DNA of 64,000 nucleotides from assembly GCA_031826515.1 (NCBI GenBank), contig CP134536.1:124001-188000 (forward strand), read 5' to 3'. The notes under the pieces were generated by a model, which had not been told where the DNA came from, searched no databases, and was given only the letters and a program-made list of their open reading frames with translations. The position numbers were made by a program, and so were the translations under genes. The DNA comes from Flavobacteriaceae bacterium HL-DH10 (GTDB taxonomy: Bacteria > Bacteroidota > Bacteroidia > Flavobacteriales > Flavobacteriaceae). Shown piece after piece: positions 34,467 to 43,352 of this stretch (within the stretch, counting starts at the first letter, position 1; the number at the start of each line of letters is the position of its first letter).

Positions 34467-34910
34467 ATGACAAATAAAAAACCTAAAAGCGTATTTAAAC
34501 AAGGTGCTATTTCTTCAGAATTTATTGGAGAATCTATTGCAAAACACCAAACTAAAACAAGTATTGGCGCGCACAATATATTTTTAGGACAAGTAAGAGC
34601 GGATATTATTGACAACAAAACGGTTTCTGCCATAGAATATACAGCTTATGAAGATATGGCAAATGTAAAGTTTCACGAGATTAGAGAAGCAGCTTTTGAG
34701 AAATTCGAACTCACTTGTATGCATATTTATCATAGTTTAGGAATGGTTAAAGCTGGTGAAATTTGTTTATTCGTATTTGTATCATCCCCTAGAAGAAAAG
34801 TCGTTTTTAAAGCATTAGAATATATTGTTGAAGCCATAAAAGCAGATGTTCCTGTTTTTGGAAAAGAATTATTTGAAGATGATACACACCAATGGAAAGT
34901 AAACAATTGA
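34467..34910 (+). CDS. moaE: Molybdopterin synthase large subunit MoaE
   Basis: 147 residues. Catalytic subunit that transfers sulfur from MoaD to precursor Z. Recognisable blocks: GAHNIFLGQVRAD, AIEYTAYEDMA, HSLGMVKAGEICLFVFVSSPRR and the C-terminal VPVFGKELFEDDTHQW with its conserved Lys. Located after moeB; the next gene is a four-helix-bundle insertion before moaC-moaB. Confidence 0.94.
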   Translation: MTNKKPKSVFKQGAISSEFIGESIAKHQTKTSIGAHNIFLGQVRADIIDNKTVSAIEYTAYEDMANVKFHEIREAAFEKFELTCMHIYHSLGMVKAGEICLFVFVSSPRRKVVFKALEYIVEAIKADVPVFGKELFEDDTHQWKVNN

Positions 34911-34919
34911 TTAATGACT

Positions 34920-35319
34920 ATTGAATATTTATTATTTAAGGCTCCATGAAAGAACAACTAAAAAAACGGACTAAAATTTTCGCCCACAACTGTGTAAAAT
35001 TAACGCAATCGCTTCCTAACGCATATCTTTCAAATCATATTAAAAGTCAATTAATTAGATGTTCTACTTCTGTTGCAGCAAATTATCGAGCTACATGTAT
35101 TGCTCAATCTAAACCTAGTTTCACTGCAAAAATCAGTATTGTTATTGAAGAAGTCGATGAATCAAACTTTTGGTTAGAGTTTGCCTTAGATGAAAATATA
35201 ATTGAGAAACATCAAATAGAAAATCTAATGAAAGAATCTAGCGAATTAACAGCAATATTTATGGCTTCAAGAAAAACAGCAAGCCGGAAATAATCAATAG
35301 AAAATAATAAATATTCAAT
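34920..35319. repeat. 17-bp perfect inverted repeat flanking the four-helix-bundle gene
   Basis: ATTGAATATTTATTATT at 34920-34936 is the exact reverse complement of 35303-35319. The repeats bracket the gene at 34946-35293 and nothing else, 9 bp outside each end, in the middle of the cofactor operon. The transcript could fold the insert out as a stem-loop. Confidence 0.65.
34946..35293 (+). CDS. Four-helix-bundle protein (S23/IVP type) inserted in the cofactor operon
   Basis: 115 residues of predicted antiparallel helices with the family blocks LTQSLPNAYLSNHIKSQLIR and STSVAANYRATCIAQSK and ELTAIFMASRKTA. These proteins were first seen encoded in intervening sequences of 23S rRNA and are common in Bacteroidota chromosomes; their function is unknown. 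It has no evident link to molybdopterin. It is bracketed by a perfect inverted repeat, suggesting it was acquired as a unit. Confidence 0.85.
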   Translation: MKEQLKKRTKIFAHNCVKLTQSLPNAYLSNHIKSQLIRCSTSVAANYRATCIAQSKPSFTAKISIVIEEVDESNFWLEFALDENIIEKHQIENLMKESSELTAIFMASRKTASRK

Positions 35320-35324
35320 TTAAA

Positions 35325-36236
35325 ATGGTCGATATCACACATAAAAGTACAACACTAAGAACCGCAGTAGCACAAGCCGTTGTAAAAGTTAGTAAACTAG
35401 AAACAATTACTGCCATACAAAATGATACCGTTCCCAAGGGCAACGTATTTGCTATGAGTAAAGCAGCAGGATTGTTAGGTGTAAAACGCACACCAGATAT
35501 TTTACCTGATTGTCACCCCTTGCCTATTGAATTTACAGGTGTTGAATATGACATAAACGGATTAGAAATCACCGTACTTTTTACCGTAAAAACCATCTAC
35601 AAAACAGGCGTAGAAGTTGAAGCCATGCATGGTGCTAGCGTTGTAGCTTTAAATATGTATGATATGCTAAAACCTATTGATAAAGGCATAGAAATTCACG
35701 CGATAAAACTGCTGAATAAAAAAGGCGGAAAATCGGACTTTAGAGATAAATTCAGAAAAGATTTAACAGCCGTAGTTATTGTTTGTTCTGATACAATTTC
35801 GGCAGGACATAAAGAAGATAAAGCAGGAAAAGCTATTATTGAAAAATTAGAATCTTGTGATGTAAAAATCACCGATTACATTATTATTCCTGATGAAATA
35901 AAGGATATCCAAGAGAAAGCAAAAAGCTATCAAGAAGCTGGTGTCGATTTAATAATTTATACAGGTGGCACAGGACTTTCTGGACGCGATGTAACTCCAG
36001 AAGCTTTATTGCCTTTATTAGACCGAAGAATCCCAGGAATAGAAGAAGCCATCCGTAATTACGGACAAGACAGAACGCCATTTTCTATGCTTTCTAGAAG
36101 TGTGGCAGGAACTATAAAAGACACCTTGATATTGGCTTTGCCAGGATCAACCAATGGTGCTAAAGAATCCATGGATGCTATATTTCCATCGGTATTACAT
36201 ATTTTTAGAATTTTAAAAGGTGCGAGACACGATTAA
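35325..36236 (+). CDS. Fused MoaC-MoaB molybdenum cofactor biosynthesis protein
   Basis: 303 residues, two domains. Residues 1 to about 145 are Moa[30 protein letters not shown] and [20 protein letters not shown] (the last with the conserved Glu-Met). MoaC works with MoaA on GTP to form cyclic pyranopterin phosphate. Residues 146-303 are MoaB/Mog[37 protein letters not shown] and [16 protein letters not shown], which adenylates molybdopterin. The fusion joins an early and a late step. The stop codon abuts the moaA ATG with no gap. Confidence 0.93.
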   Translation: MVDITHKSTTLRTAVAQAVVKVSKLETITAIQNDTVPKGNVFAMSKAAGLLGVKRTPDILPDCHPLPIEFTGVEYDINGLEITVLFTVKTIYKTGVEVEAMHGASVVALNMYDMLKPIDKGIEIHAIKLLNKKGGKSDFRDKFRKDLTAVVIVCSDTISAGHKEDKAGKAIIEKLESCDVKITDYIIIPDEIKDIQEKAKSYQEAGVDLIIYTGGTGLSGRDVTPEALLPLLDRRIPGIEEAIRNYGQDRTPFSMLSRSVAGTIKDTLILALPGSTNGAKESMDAIFPSVLHIFRILKGARHD

Positions 36237-37244
36237 ATGGATAATAACAAAAACATATTACAAGATAATTTTGGTAGAGACCACGCCTACCTACGTATTT
36301 CATTAATTGAACGCTGCAATTTACGCTGTTCTTATTGTATGCCAGAAGAAGGCGTGCAACTCTCTCCTAAAAGTCATTTAATGACTTACGAGGAAATATA
36401 TGATATTGCAAAAACCTTTGTAAAACATGGTGTTACTAAAATAAGATTAACAGGTGGCGAACCTTTAATTAGAAAAGATATTCCAATTATTTTAGAAAAA
36501 TTGGCCACGCTTCCTGTAGAATTATCTATAACGTCTAATGCTGTTATTATTGATAAATTTATTGATATACTAAAAGCTAATAAGGTTAAAAGTATTAACG
36601 TGAGTTTAGATTCCTTAGATAAAGAAAAATTTAAACATATTACGCGTCGCGATCAATTTGAAAAAGTTTACAACAATATTTTATTATTAGTAAAAGAAGG
36701 TTTCAAAGTAAAATTGAATGCTGTTTTAATGAAAGACTTTAATGATAACGAAATTATTGATTTTATCAACTTCACAAAAGATTTACCAATTTCAGTTCGG
36801 TTTATTGAATTCATGCCTTTTGATGGTAATAAATGGGATATGAGCAAAATGGTGTCTTATGCTGAAGTTATGCAGTATGTAAATGCAGCTTTTTCCGAAA
36901 CGCAAATTGAACGCCTACAAGATGCGCCTAATGACACCTCCAAAAACTATAAAATAAAAGACTACACTGGTAGCTTTGCTATTATAAGTTCGGTTACCAA
37001 TCCGTTTTGTGATTCTTGCAATAGGTTGCGATTAACTGCTAACGGACAACTAAAAAACTGTTTATTTTCATCTGGAGAATCAGATTTGCTAACCACACTC
37101 CGCGCAGGAAAATCTATTGAACCTGTTATTCAAAAAGCAGTTCAAGCAAAATTTAAAATCCGTGGTGGCATGAATACTATTGAAAAACTTCAAGAACCTA
37201 AACTACATAGCAAAAATAGAAGCATGATTACGATTGGAGGGTAA
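36237..37244 (+). CDS. moaA: GTP 3',8-cyclase MoaA
   Basis: Radical-SAM enzyme starting molybdopterin synthesis. 335 residues. The N-terminal cluster motif is CNLRCSYC in LIERCNLRCSYCMPEEG; the substrate-side second cluster is FCDSCNRLRLTANGQLKNC; the protein ends in the conserved Gly-Gly (MITIGG). Last gene of the operon that began at moeA. It converges on the Lrp gene with only 24 bp between stops. Confidence 0.95.
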   Translation: MDNNKNILQDNFGRDHAYLRISLIERCNLRCSYCMPEEGVQLSPKSHLMTYEEIYDIAKTFVKHGVTKIRLTGGEPLIRKDIPIILEKLATLPVELSITSNAVIIDKFIDILKANKVKSINVSLDSLDKEKFKHITRRDQFEKVYNNILLLVKEGFKVKLNAVLMKDFNDNEIIDFINFTKDLPISVRFIEFMPFDGNKWDMSKMVSYAEVMQYVNAAFSETQIERLQDAPNDTSKNYKIKDYTGSFAIISSVTNPFCDSCNRLRLTANGQLKNCLFSSGESDLLTTLRAGKSIEPVIQKAVQAKFKIRGGMNTIEKLQEPKLHSKNRSMITIGG

Positions 37245-37268
37245 AAGGTTAAAATCATTAATTTCTAT

Positions 37269-37742
37269 CTATAGAGAACTTAAATCTAACTTAGTCGTGC
37301 ATTTTCCCTTTTTAATGGCTATATAACTATGAACGTTACCAAGTTCAGATATTAATGAAAGTTTAGTTTGTACAAATATTTCGTAAGCATCAATATCGGC
37401 AAGTACAATTTTTAATAAAAAATCAAAATTTCCAGACACTTGATAACACTCTGTAACTTCCTTAAAATCATTAACTTGATTTAAAAATTTTTGCAAGTAA
37501 CTACGTGTATGACCTTTCAATTTAACCCCAATAAATATAGTTTGCTTTAAACCAATTTTCCGTTCATTTAATAAAGCAACATACTTATCAATATACCCTT
37601 CTTTCTCTAACTTTTTAATTCTTTCAAAAACTGGAGTTGGAGAAAGATTTAATCTTTCAGCTAACTTTTTTGTTGTAATTCTACAATCGTTTTGTAAAAT
37701 CTCTAATATTTTCAAATCTATTTTGTCTAATCTCGTCTTCAT
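37269..37742 (-). CDS. Lrp/AsnC-family transcriptional regulator
   Basis: 157 residues: N-terminal HTH (ITTKKLAERLNLSPTPVFERIKKLEKEGYI has the family order; key part NLSPTPVFERIK) and a C-terminal RAM ligand domain (VTECYQVSGNFDFLLKI). It is divergent from the aminotransferase gene that opens the tyrosine catabolic operon, 184 bp away, so it probably senses an amino acid (tyrosine or phenylalanine) and controls that operon. The target is inferred from position only. Confidence 0.9.
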   Translation of the reverse strand: MKTRLDKIDLKILEILQNDCRITTKKLAERLNLSPTPVFERIKKLEKEGYIDKYVALLNERKIGLKQTIFIGVKLKGHTRSYLQKFLNQVNDFKEVTECYQVSGNFDFLLKIVLADIDAYEIFVQTKLSLISELGNVHSYIAIKKGKCTTKLDLSSL

Positions 37743-37880
37743 TTAGATAAATATTATGTTAAACAAATATGCTAATTATCAACTAAAGAATAAAAATACA
37801 TAAAAAACATTATAAATAGATAAATAAACCAAATACTAAACATATAACAGTGAAAAATAACATTTTATGTTGATTGTATA

Positions 37881-37888
37881 TAAATTTG
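37881..37888 (+). promoter_or_regulatory. -7 box of the phenylalanine/tyrosine catabolic operon
   Basis: TAAATTTG matches TAnnTTTG, 38 bp before the aminotransferase ATG. A TTG at 37870-37872 is too close to be a normal -33 element. The rest of the 184-bp divergent region is A/T-rich with no clear dyad. Confidence 0.45.
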
Positions 37889-37926
37889 TTAGGGAACAGA
37901 ATTAATTTTCACACTTAAATTTACCA

Positions 37927-39051
37927 ATGAAAACTATTTCGAAAAGCATAAAATCTCTATTCAAACCTTATTTAACAGTTAAAAACGGTTATAAAGGAGG
38001 AAAAGGAATTTCTTCTACAAAAGAAAATCAAAAAACATATAAACTTTCCTCTAATGAAAATCCTATTGGAACTTCTCCTCGTGCTTTACAAGCTATTAAA
38101 AATGCATTAAACGATTTACATTTATATCCTGATGCTACAGATATTCGCTTAAGAGAAGAGCTCGTAAAGTCATACAATTACCAATTGGATATAAATCAAT
38201 TTATTTGTGCTTCAAGCGGATCGGAACTAATAGATTTAATCATTAGAGCCTTCATTAGAGAAGGAGATGAAGTTATTGTCTCTACACCTTGTTTTGTTCC
38301 TTATAAAATGTTTTCTACTTGGTCTGGAGCAACCGTTATTGATGTCCCTCTAATTAAAGAAAACTATGCATTAGATGTAAATAATATTATTAACGCCGTT
38401 ACAAATAAAACTAGAATTATATTTTTAACAAGCCCCAATAACCCAACAGGTTCATACATTTCAAAAAATAAATTTGAATCTTTAATGCAACAACTACCTC
38501 CTAATGTTGTGGTTGTTTTTGATGAAGTATATTGGCATTTTGCAGATGCGGAAAATTATGTAAGAGCTTTAAATTATGTTTCAAAATATCCAAATTTAAT
38601 AGCTATTAATAGCTTTTCAAAAACCTATGGTTTGGCTTCGTTAAGAGTAGGGTATTCATATATGAATATTGAAGTCGCAGCTTATTTAAGACAAATTTGC
38701 AAACCTTTTTTAATTACAAAACTATCCTTAGAAGCGGCTATTGCTTCATTAACTGATTTTTCATTTATTAAACAAACTGTTGATACTATTCAATCGGAAA
38801 AAATCTATTTAGAAGAACAATTTGATAAACTTGGAATTCAATATTATCCTACTCAAGCCAATTTTTATTTAATAACACCACCAACTACAAGTAATGAATT
38901 TGTTCATTTTTTAGCACAAGAAGGGATTGCAATTCGTCCTGTAGACAATTTTGGAGCAGTTGGAAAAGTAAGAATTTCAATTGGAACTAGAGACGCTAAT
39001 GAAGCATTAGTTAAAGCTTTAAAAAAGCTAAAAATAGTTTCACTTAACTAA
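37927..39051 (+). CDS. PLP-dependent aminotransferase, HisC-like; probable tyrosine aminotransferase
   Basis: 374 residues, fold type I class I/II: LSSNENPIGTSPRAL, DATDIRLREEL, FLTSPNNPTG, VVFDEVYWHF and the PLP lysine in INSFSKTYGLASLRVGY. By sequence it resembles histidinol-phosphate aminotransferases. However it heads an operon of homogentisate dioxygenase, 4-hydroxyphenylpyruvate dioxygenase and phenylalanine hydroxylase, so converting tyrosine to 4-hydroxyphenylpyruvate is the likely role. No his genes are nearby. Confidence 0.87.
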   Translation: MKTISKSIKSLFKPYLTVKNGYKGGKGISSTKENQKTYKLSSNENPIGTSPRALQAIKNALNDLHLYPDATDIRLREELVKSYNYQLDINQFICASSGSELIDLIIRAFIREGDEVIVSTPCFVPYKMFSTWSGATVIDVPLIKENYALDVNNIINAVTNKTRIIFLTSPNNPTGSYISKNKFESLMQQLPPNVVVVFDEVYWHFADAENYVRALNYVSKYPNLIAINSFSKTYGLASLRVGYSYMNIEVAAYLRQICKPFLITKLSLEAAIASLTDFSFIKQTVDTIQSEKIYLEEQFDKLGIQYYPTQANFYLITPPTTSNEFVHFLAQEGIAIRPVDNFGAVGKVRISIGTRDANEALVKALKKLKIVSLN

Positions 39052-39082
39052 AATATATAAATATTAACTAAATAATATACTT

Positions 39083-40246
39083 ATGGCACGTTATCATACT
39101 TTAGGGAAGATTCCAAAAAAGCGTCATACTGCTTTTGCAAAAAGCGAAGGAGGTTTGTATCAAGAAGAGCTTTTTGGAACCGCTGGCTTTACAGGAATTT
39201 CTTCATTGTTGTATCATATACATCCTCCAACAGTAGTTTCTGAAATCAGAGATTTAGGCTCAATAGCACCAACAATAGCTATTGAAAAAAATATGAAAGC
39301 GCTAAGTTTTAAAGGATTTTCTATAAAACCAGAAAAGGATTATTTAGAAAGCAGAAAAACTTTGTTTGTTAACGCCGATTTACATATTGGACTAGCTGCA
39401 CCCATAGAGTTTTCAAAAGAATATTTCTATAAAAACGCTGATGCTGATGAAATGTTATTTATACATAAAGGCTCAGGAAAGTTAAAAACGTGTTACGGTT
39501 TAATTGATTTTAAATATGGTGATTATGTAATAATTCCTAAAGGTGTCATTTATCAAATAGATTTTGATTCTGAAGAAAACAGAATTTTGTATGTAGAATC
39601 TTTTGAGCCTATAGTTACTCCAAAAAGATACCGAAACAATTTTGGGCAATTATTAGAACACGCACCTTTTTGTGAACGTGATTTTAAATTGCCAAATAAC
39701 CTAGAAACTTTTGATGAAAAAGGGGCGTTTAAAATTAAGGTAAAAAAACAAGGAAATATGTGGGAGTACATATATAAAAATCATCCTTTTGACGTCGTTG
39801 GATGGGACGGCTTTCATTATCCATTTGCCTTTTCTATTCACGATTTCGAACCTATTACTGGCAGAATTCACATGCCACCTCCAATACATCAAACGTGGGA
39901 ATCTGCGGGGTTTGTAGTATGCAGCTTTGTACCGAGGTTATACGATTATCATCCAAAATCAATTCCAGCACCATACCATCATTCCAATATAGATTCTGAT
40001 GAATTATTGTATTACGTTGATGGCGATTTTATGAGTAGAAACAACATTGAATTAGGACAACTAACATTACATCCAGGCGGTGTGCCACACGGACCTCATC
40101 CTGGAGCTATAGAAAGAAGTATTGGTAAAAAAGAAACTCAGGAACTAGCTGTCATGATAGATCCTTTTAAACCTTTATCAATTACTGAAGAAGCATTAAA
40201 ACTCAAAGTAGAAAATTATTATAAATCTTGGAATACAAATAATTAA
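39083..40246 (+). CDS. hmgA: Homogentisate 1,2-dioxygenase
   Basis: Opens the ring of homogentisate to maleylacetoacetate. 387 residues, a double cupin. Recognisable iron and substrate residues: GDYVIIPKGVIYQIDF, PFAFSIHDFEPITGRIHMPP, PPIHQTWESAGFVVCSF and the C-terminal HHSNIDSDELLYYVDGDFMS...LHPGGVPHGPHPG. Bacteroidota forms are shorter than the proteobacterial enzyme (about 440). 31 bp after the aminotransferase and 11 bp before hppD. Confidence 0.92.
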   Translation: MARYHTLGKIPKKRHTAFAKSEGGLYQEELFGTAGFTGISSLLYHIHPPTVVSEIRDLGSIAPTIAIEKNMKALSFKGFSIKPEKDYLESRKTLFVNADLHIGLAAPIEFSKEYFYKNADADEMLFIHKGSGKLKTCYGLIDFKYGDYVIIPKGVIYQIDFDSEENRILYVESFEPIVTPKRYRNNFGQLLEHAPFCERDFKLPNNLETFDEKGAFKIKVKKQGNMWEYIYKNHPFDVVGWDGFHYPFAFSIHDFEPITGRIHMPPPIHQTWESAGFVVCSFVPRLYDYHPKSIPAPYHHSNIDSDELLYYVDGDFMSRNNIELGQLTLHPGGVPHGPHPGAIERSIGKKETQELAVMIDPFKPLSITEEALKLKVENYYKSWNTNN

Positions 40247-40257
40247 AAATATAAAAC

Positions 40258-41424
40258 ATGTCATCCGAAATAAAAAATTTAAAAGATTTACAAAACACAG
40301 AATATTCATTAAAAAAATTATTTGATGATGCAGAAGATTTCCTTCCGTTATTAGGAACCGATTATGTTGAATTATATGTTGGAAATGCAAAGCAATCTGC
40401 TCATTTTTATAAAACAGCTTTTGGTTTTCAGTCTGATGCCTATGCAGGTTTAGAAACAGGCATGAAAGACCGTGTTTCTTATGTATTAAAACAAGATAAA
40501 ATAAGACTGGTTTTAACAACTTCATTAAAAGAAGGAGGTGAAATTAATGAGCATATTAACAAACACGGAGATGGTGTAAAAATAGTTGCTCTTTGGGTTG
40601 AAGACGCTACAAAATCTTGGGAAGAAACAACTAAAAGGGGCGCAAAATCTTTTATGGAACCAACACGAGAAGACGATGGTGATAATGGCTATGTTATTCG
40701 TTCTGGTATTCATACATACGGAGATACTATTCACCTTTTTGTTGAAAGAAAAAATTATACAGGTGTATTTTTACCAAACTTTAAAAAATGGGAATCTCAT
40801 TACAACCCAAGTCCTGTAGGTTTAAAATTTATAGACCACATGGTAGGTAATGTAGGCTGGGATGAAATGAATAAATGGTGTGAGTTTTATGCAAAAGTTA
40901 TGGGGTTTGCACAAATAATTTCTTTTGATGATAAAGATATATCTACAGAATACACGGCTTTAATGAGTAAAGTAATGTCTAACGGTAACGGACGTATAAA
41001 ATTCCCAATTAATGAACCAGCCGAAGGAAAAAGAAAATCTCAAATTGAAGAATATATCGATTTTTATAATGGTCCAGGTATTCAACATATTGCAGTTGCA
41101 ACAAATGATATAGTTGCAACAGTTTCAGAAATGAAAAATAGGGGTGTCGAATTTTTATACGTTCCTGAAAACTATTACGACGATTTAATAGAGCGTGTTG
41201 GTAACATTGATGAGAATGTTGAAGTTCTAAAAAAACATGGTATTTTAATAGACAGAGATGACGAAGGTTATTTATTGCAATTATTCACAAAACCAGTTGT
41301 AGATAGACCAACCATGTTTTTTGAAATAATTCAACGAAAAGGGGCTCAGTCATTTGGTAAAGGAAATTTCAAAGCTTTATTTGAAGCTATTGAAAGAGAG
41401 CAAGAAAATAGAGGTACGTTATAA
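40258..41424 (+). CDS. hppD: 4-hydroxyphenylpyruvate dioxygenase
   Basis: Converts 4-hydroxyphenylpyruvate to homogentisate. 388 residues, two vicinal-oxygen-chelate halves. Iron ligands are visible as His in FIDHMVGNVG, His in GPGIQHIAVATNDI and Glu in TMFFEIIQRKGAQSFGKGNF. The tail FGKGNFKALFEAIEREQ is diagnostic. Sits between hmgA and phenylalanine hydroxylase, 9 bp before the latter. Confidence 0.95.
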   Translation: MSSEIKNLKDLQNTEYSLKKLFDDAEDFLPLLGTDYVELYVGNAKQSAHFYKTAFGFQSDAYAGLETGMKDRVSYVLKQDKIRLVLTTSLKEGGEINEHINKHGDGVKIVALWVEDATKSWEETTKRGAKSFMEPTREDDGDNGYVIRSGIHTYGDTIHLFVERKNYTGVFLPNFKKWESHYNPSPVGLKFIDHMVGNVGWDEMNKWCEFYAKVMGFAQIISFDDKDISTEYTALMSKVMSNGNGRIKFPINEPAEGKRKSQIEEYIDFYNGPGIQHIAVATNDIVATVSEMKNRGVEFLYVPENYYDDLIERVGNIDENVEVLKKHGILIDRDDEGYLLQLFTKPVVDRPTMFFEIIQRKGAQSFGKGNFKALFEAIEREQENRGTL

Positions 41425-41433
41425 TTTTATTTA

Positions 41434-43206
41434 ATGAGTAAAAAATCTGAACATAAATTAAAATTAAACCGTGTAACAAAGAGGTTACCAAATCATTTAC
41501 GGAAGTTTATTGTAAAACAACCTTACGAAGAATATACAGCACAAAATCATGCTGTATGGAGGTATGTAATGCGTTTAAACATAGACTATTTAAAGAATGC
41601 AGCTCATAGTTATTATTTAGAAGGACTAGAAAAAGCAGGCATCTCAACAGATTATATTCCTAAAATGGAAGGAATGAATCGAATCTTAAAAGAAATTGGT
41701 TGGGCTGCTGTTTCCGTTGATGGATTTATTCCTCCCAATGCCTTTATGGAATTTCAGGCGTACAACGTATTGGTTATTGCTTCAGATATTAGAACCATAG
41801 AACATATAGAATATACGCCTGCACCAGATATTATTCATGAAGCCGCTGGACATGCACCAATCATTGCAAACTCTGAATATGCTGAATATTTAAGACGCTT
41901 TGGTGAAATTGGAAGTAAAGCCATATCTTCTGAAAAAGATTATGAAATGTATGAAGCCGTACGGCATTTATCTATTATAAAAGAAGATCCAACAACACCT
42001 GCTGAAGACATTGAAAAAGCGACAAAAGTAGTTAACGATCTTCAAAATAATATTGGAGAATTATCTGAAATGGCTCAAATTAGAAATCTACATTGGTGGA
42101 CTGTAGAATATGGTTTAATTGGCACATTAGAAAACCCAAAAATTTATGGAGCAGGCTTATTATCTTCAATTGGAGAAAGTAAAAATTACTTAAATAAAGA
42201 CATAAAAAAATTACCGTATTCCATAGAAGCAGCAACAATTAATTTTGATATTACAAAACCCCAACCACAATTATTTGTAACACCAAATTTTGCACATTTA
42301 AGTTATGTGCTCGAAAAGTTTGCTAATACAATGGCTTTAAGAAAAGGCGGATTAGAAGGTGTTGAAAAATTAATTCAATCCCAAAATATTGGAACTATAG
42401 AATTGAGTACTGGAATTCAAATTTCAGGAAAATTCTCGAACGTAATTAGTCATCAAAATAAACCCATTTATATTCAAACAATTGGCAAAACAGCATTAGC
42501 TTCAAGAGATAAAGAATTAATTGGTCACGGAACTAATAATCATTCTGATGGATTTGGAAGTCCTATTGGAAAGTTAGAAGGTATTAATTTAGCAATTGAA
42601 GACATGTCTCCAAAAGATTTGGAAGTTTATGGTATTTATGAAGGACTTACTACCGAATTAATTTTTGAAGGCGGAATTAAAGTTATTGGACAAATTATAA
42701 CAGGGAAAAGAGATTTACAAGGTAAAATTTTATTAATTTCTTTTAAAAATTGTACCGTAACTTACAACGATGACGTTTTATTTAAACCTGAATGGGGCAT
42801 TTATGATATGGCTGTTGGAAAGGAAATAAGTTCTGCATTTTCAGGACCAGCTTCAAACGAATCTTTTGAGAATCTTTATAAAGTTCCAAAAGAAAAAACA
42901 CATAAAATTTCCTACTCCAAAGAAGATAAAAAATTGTATTCTTTTTATTCTGAGATTAGGAAAATTAGAGAATCGAATTCGTTAGACTTAAATAAAATTG
43001 AAAAAATATTTAACGAGGTATCTATTGAATATCCTGAAGAATGGTTGTTATTACTTGAAATTTACGAGTTAGTGAATACTTTTAAGAATGATTTTTCTAA
43101 TAAAGTTCTAAACAAACTTAAAGCGTTAAAAACAAATAAAAAATACAAAAAACTAGTTGAAGACGGCATTAATTTACTGTCTAAAAACACCATTAAACAA
43201 CAATAA
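41434..43206 (+). CDS. phhA: Aromatic amino acid hydroxylase (phenylalanine 4-monooxygenase) with long C-terminal extension
   Basis: 590 residues, about twice the usual bacterial length. Residues roughly 30-310 are the biopterin-dependent hydroxylase core: iron ligands H135 and H140 in PDIIHEAAGHAPI with the Glu a short way on, GLIGTLENPKIYGAGLLSSIGE, and YVLEKFANTMALRKGG. Residues ~320-590 have beta-rich then helical, charged sequence with no family I recognise. Bacteroidota homologues carry a similar extension. It turns phenylalanine into tyrosine for the operon; a pterin recycling gene is not in the window. Confidence 0.9.
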   Translation: MSKKSEHKLKLNRVTKRLPNHLRKFIVKQPYEEYTAQNHAVWRYVMRLNIDYLKNAAHSYYLEGLEKAGISTDYIPKMEGMNRILKEIGWAAVSVDGFIPPNAFMEFQAYNVLVIASDIRTIEHIEYTPAPDIIHEAAGHAPIIANSEYAEYLRRFGEIGSKAISSEKDYEMYEAVRHLSIIKEDPTTPAEDIEKATKVVNDLQNNIGELSEMAQIRNLHWWTVEYGLIGTLENPKIYGAGLLSSIGESKNYLNKDIKKLPYSIEAATINFDITKPQPQLFVTPNFAHLSYVLEKFANTMALRKGGLEGVEKLIQSQNIGTIELSTGIQISGKFSNVISHQNKPIYIQTIGKTALASRDKELIGHGTNNHSDGFGSPIGKLEGINLAIEDMSPKDLEVYGIYEGLTTELIFEGGIKVIGQIITGKRDLQGKILLISFKNCTVTYNDDVLFKPEWGIYDMAVGKEISSAFSGPASNESFENLYKVPKEKTHKISYSKEDKKLYSFYSEIRKIRESNSLDLNKIEKIFNEVSIEYPEEWLLLLEIYELVNTFKNDFSNKVLNKLKALKTNKKYKKLVEDGINLLSKNTIKQQ

Positions 43207-43352
43207 AAACTTGTATTTTTAAAAAAGTTAAACTTGAATGAGATTATTATTATTGAAGATTTTTACATTGTAATTAGGAGAGGTTATTGTAAAAAAGATG
43301 ATATAACAATAGGTTTCTGAGAAGTATAATCTCAAATATTGCCCACAAAATT

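Noticed and set aside
37927-39051. Histidine biosynthesis hisC
   Set aside because: Sequence resembles HisC but it is in a tyrosine catabolic operon and no his genes are adjacent.
39068-39085. ATACTTATG before hmgA as a motif-1 half-site
   Set aside because: Only one half; a single ATACTT is expected often in AT-rich DNA.
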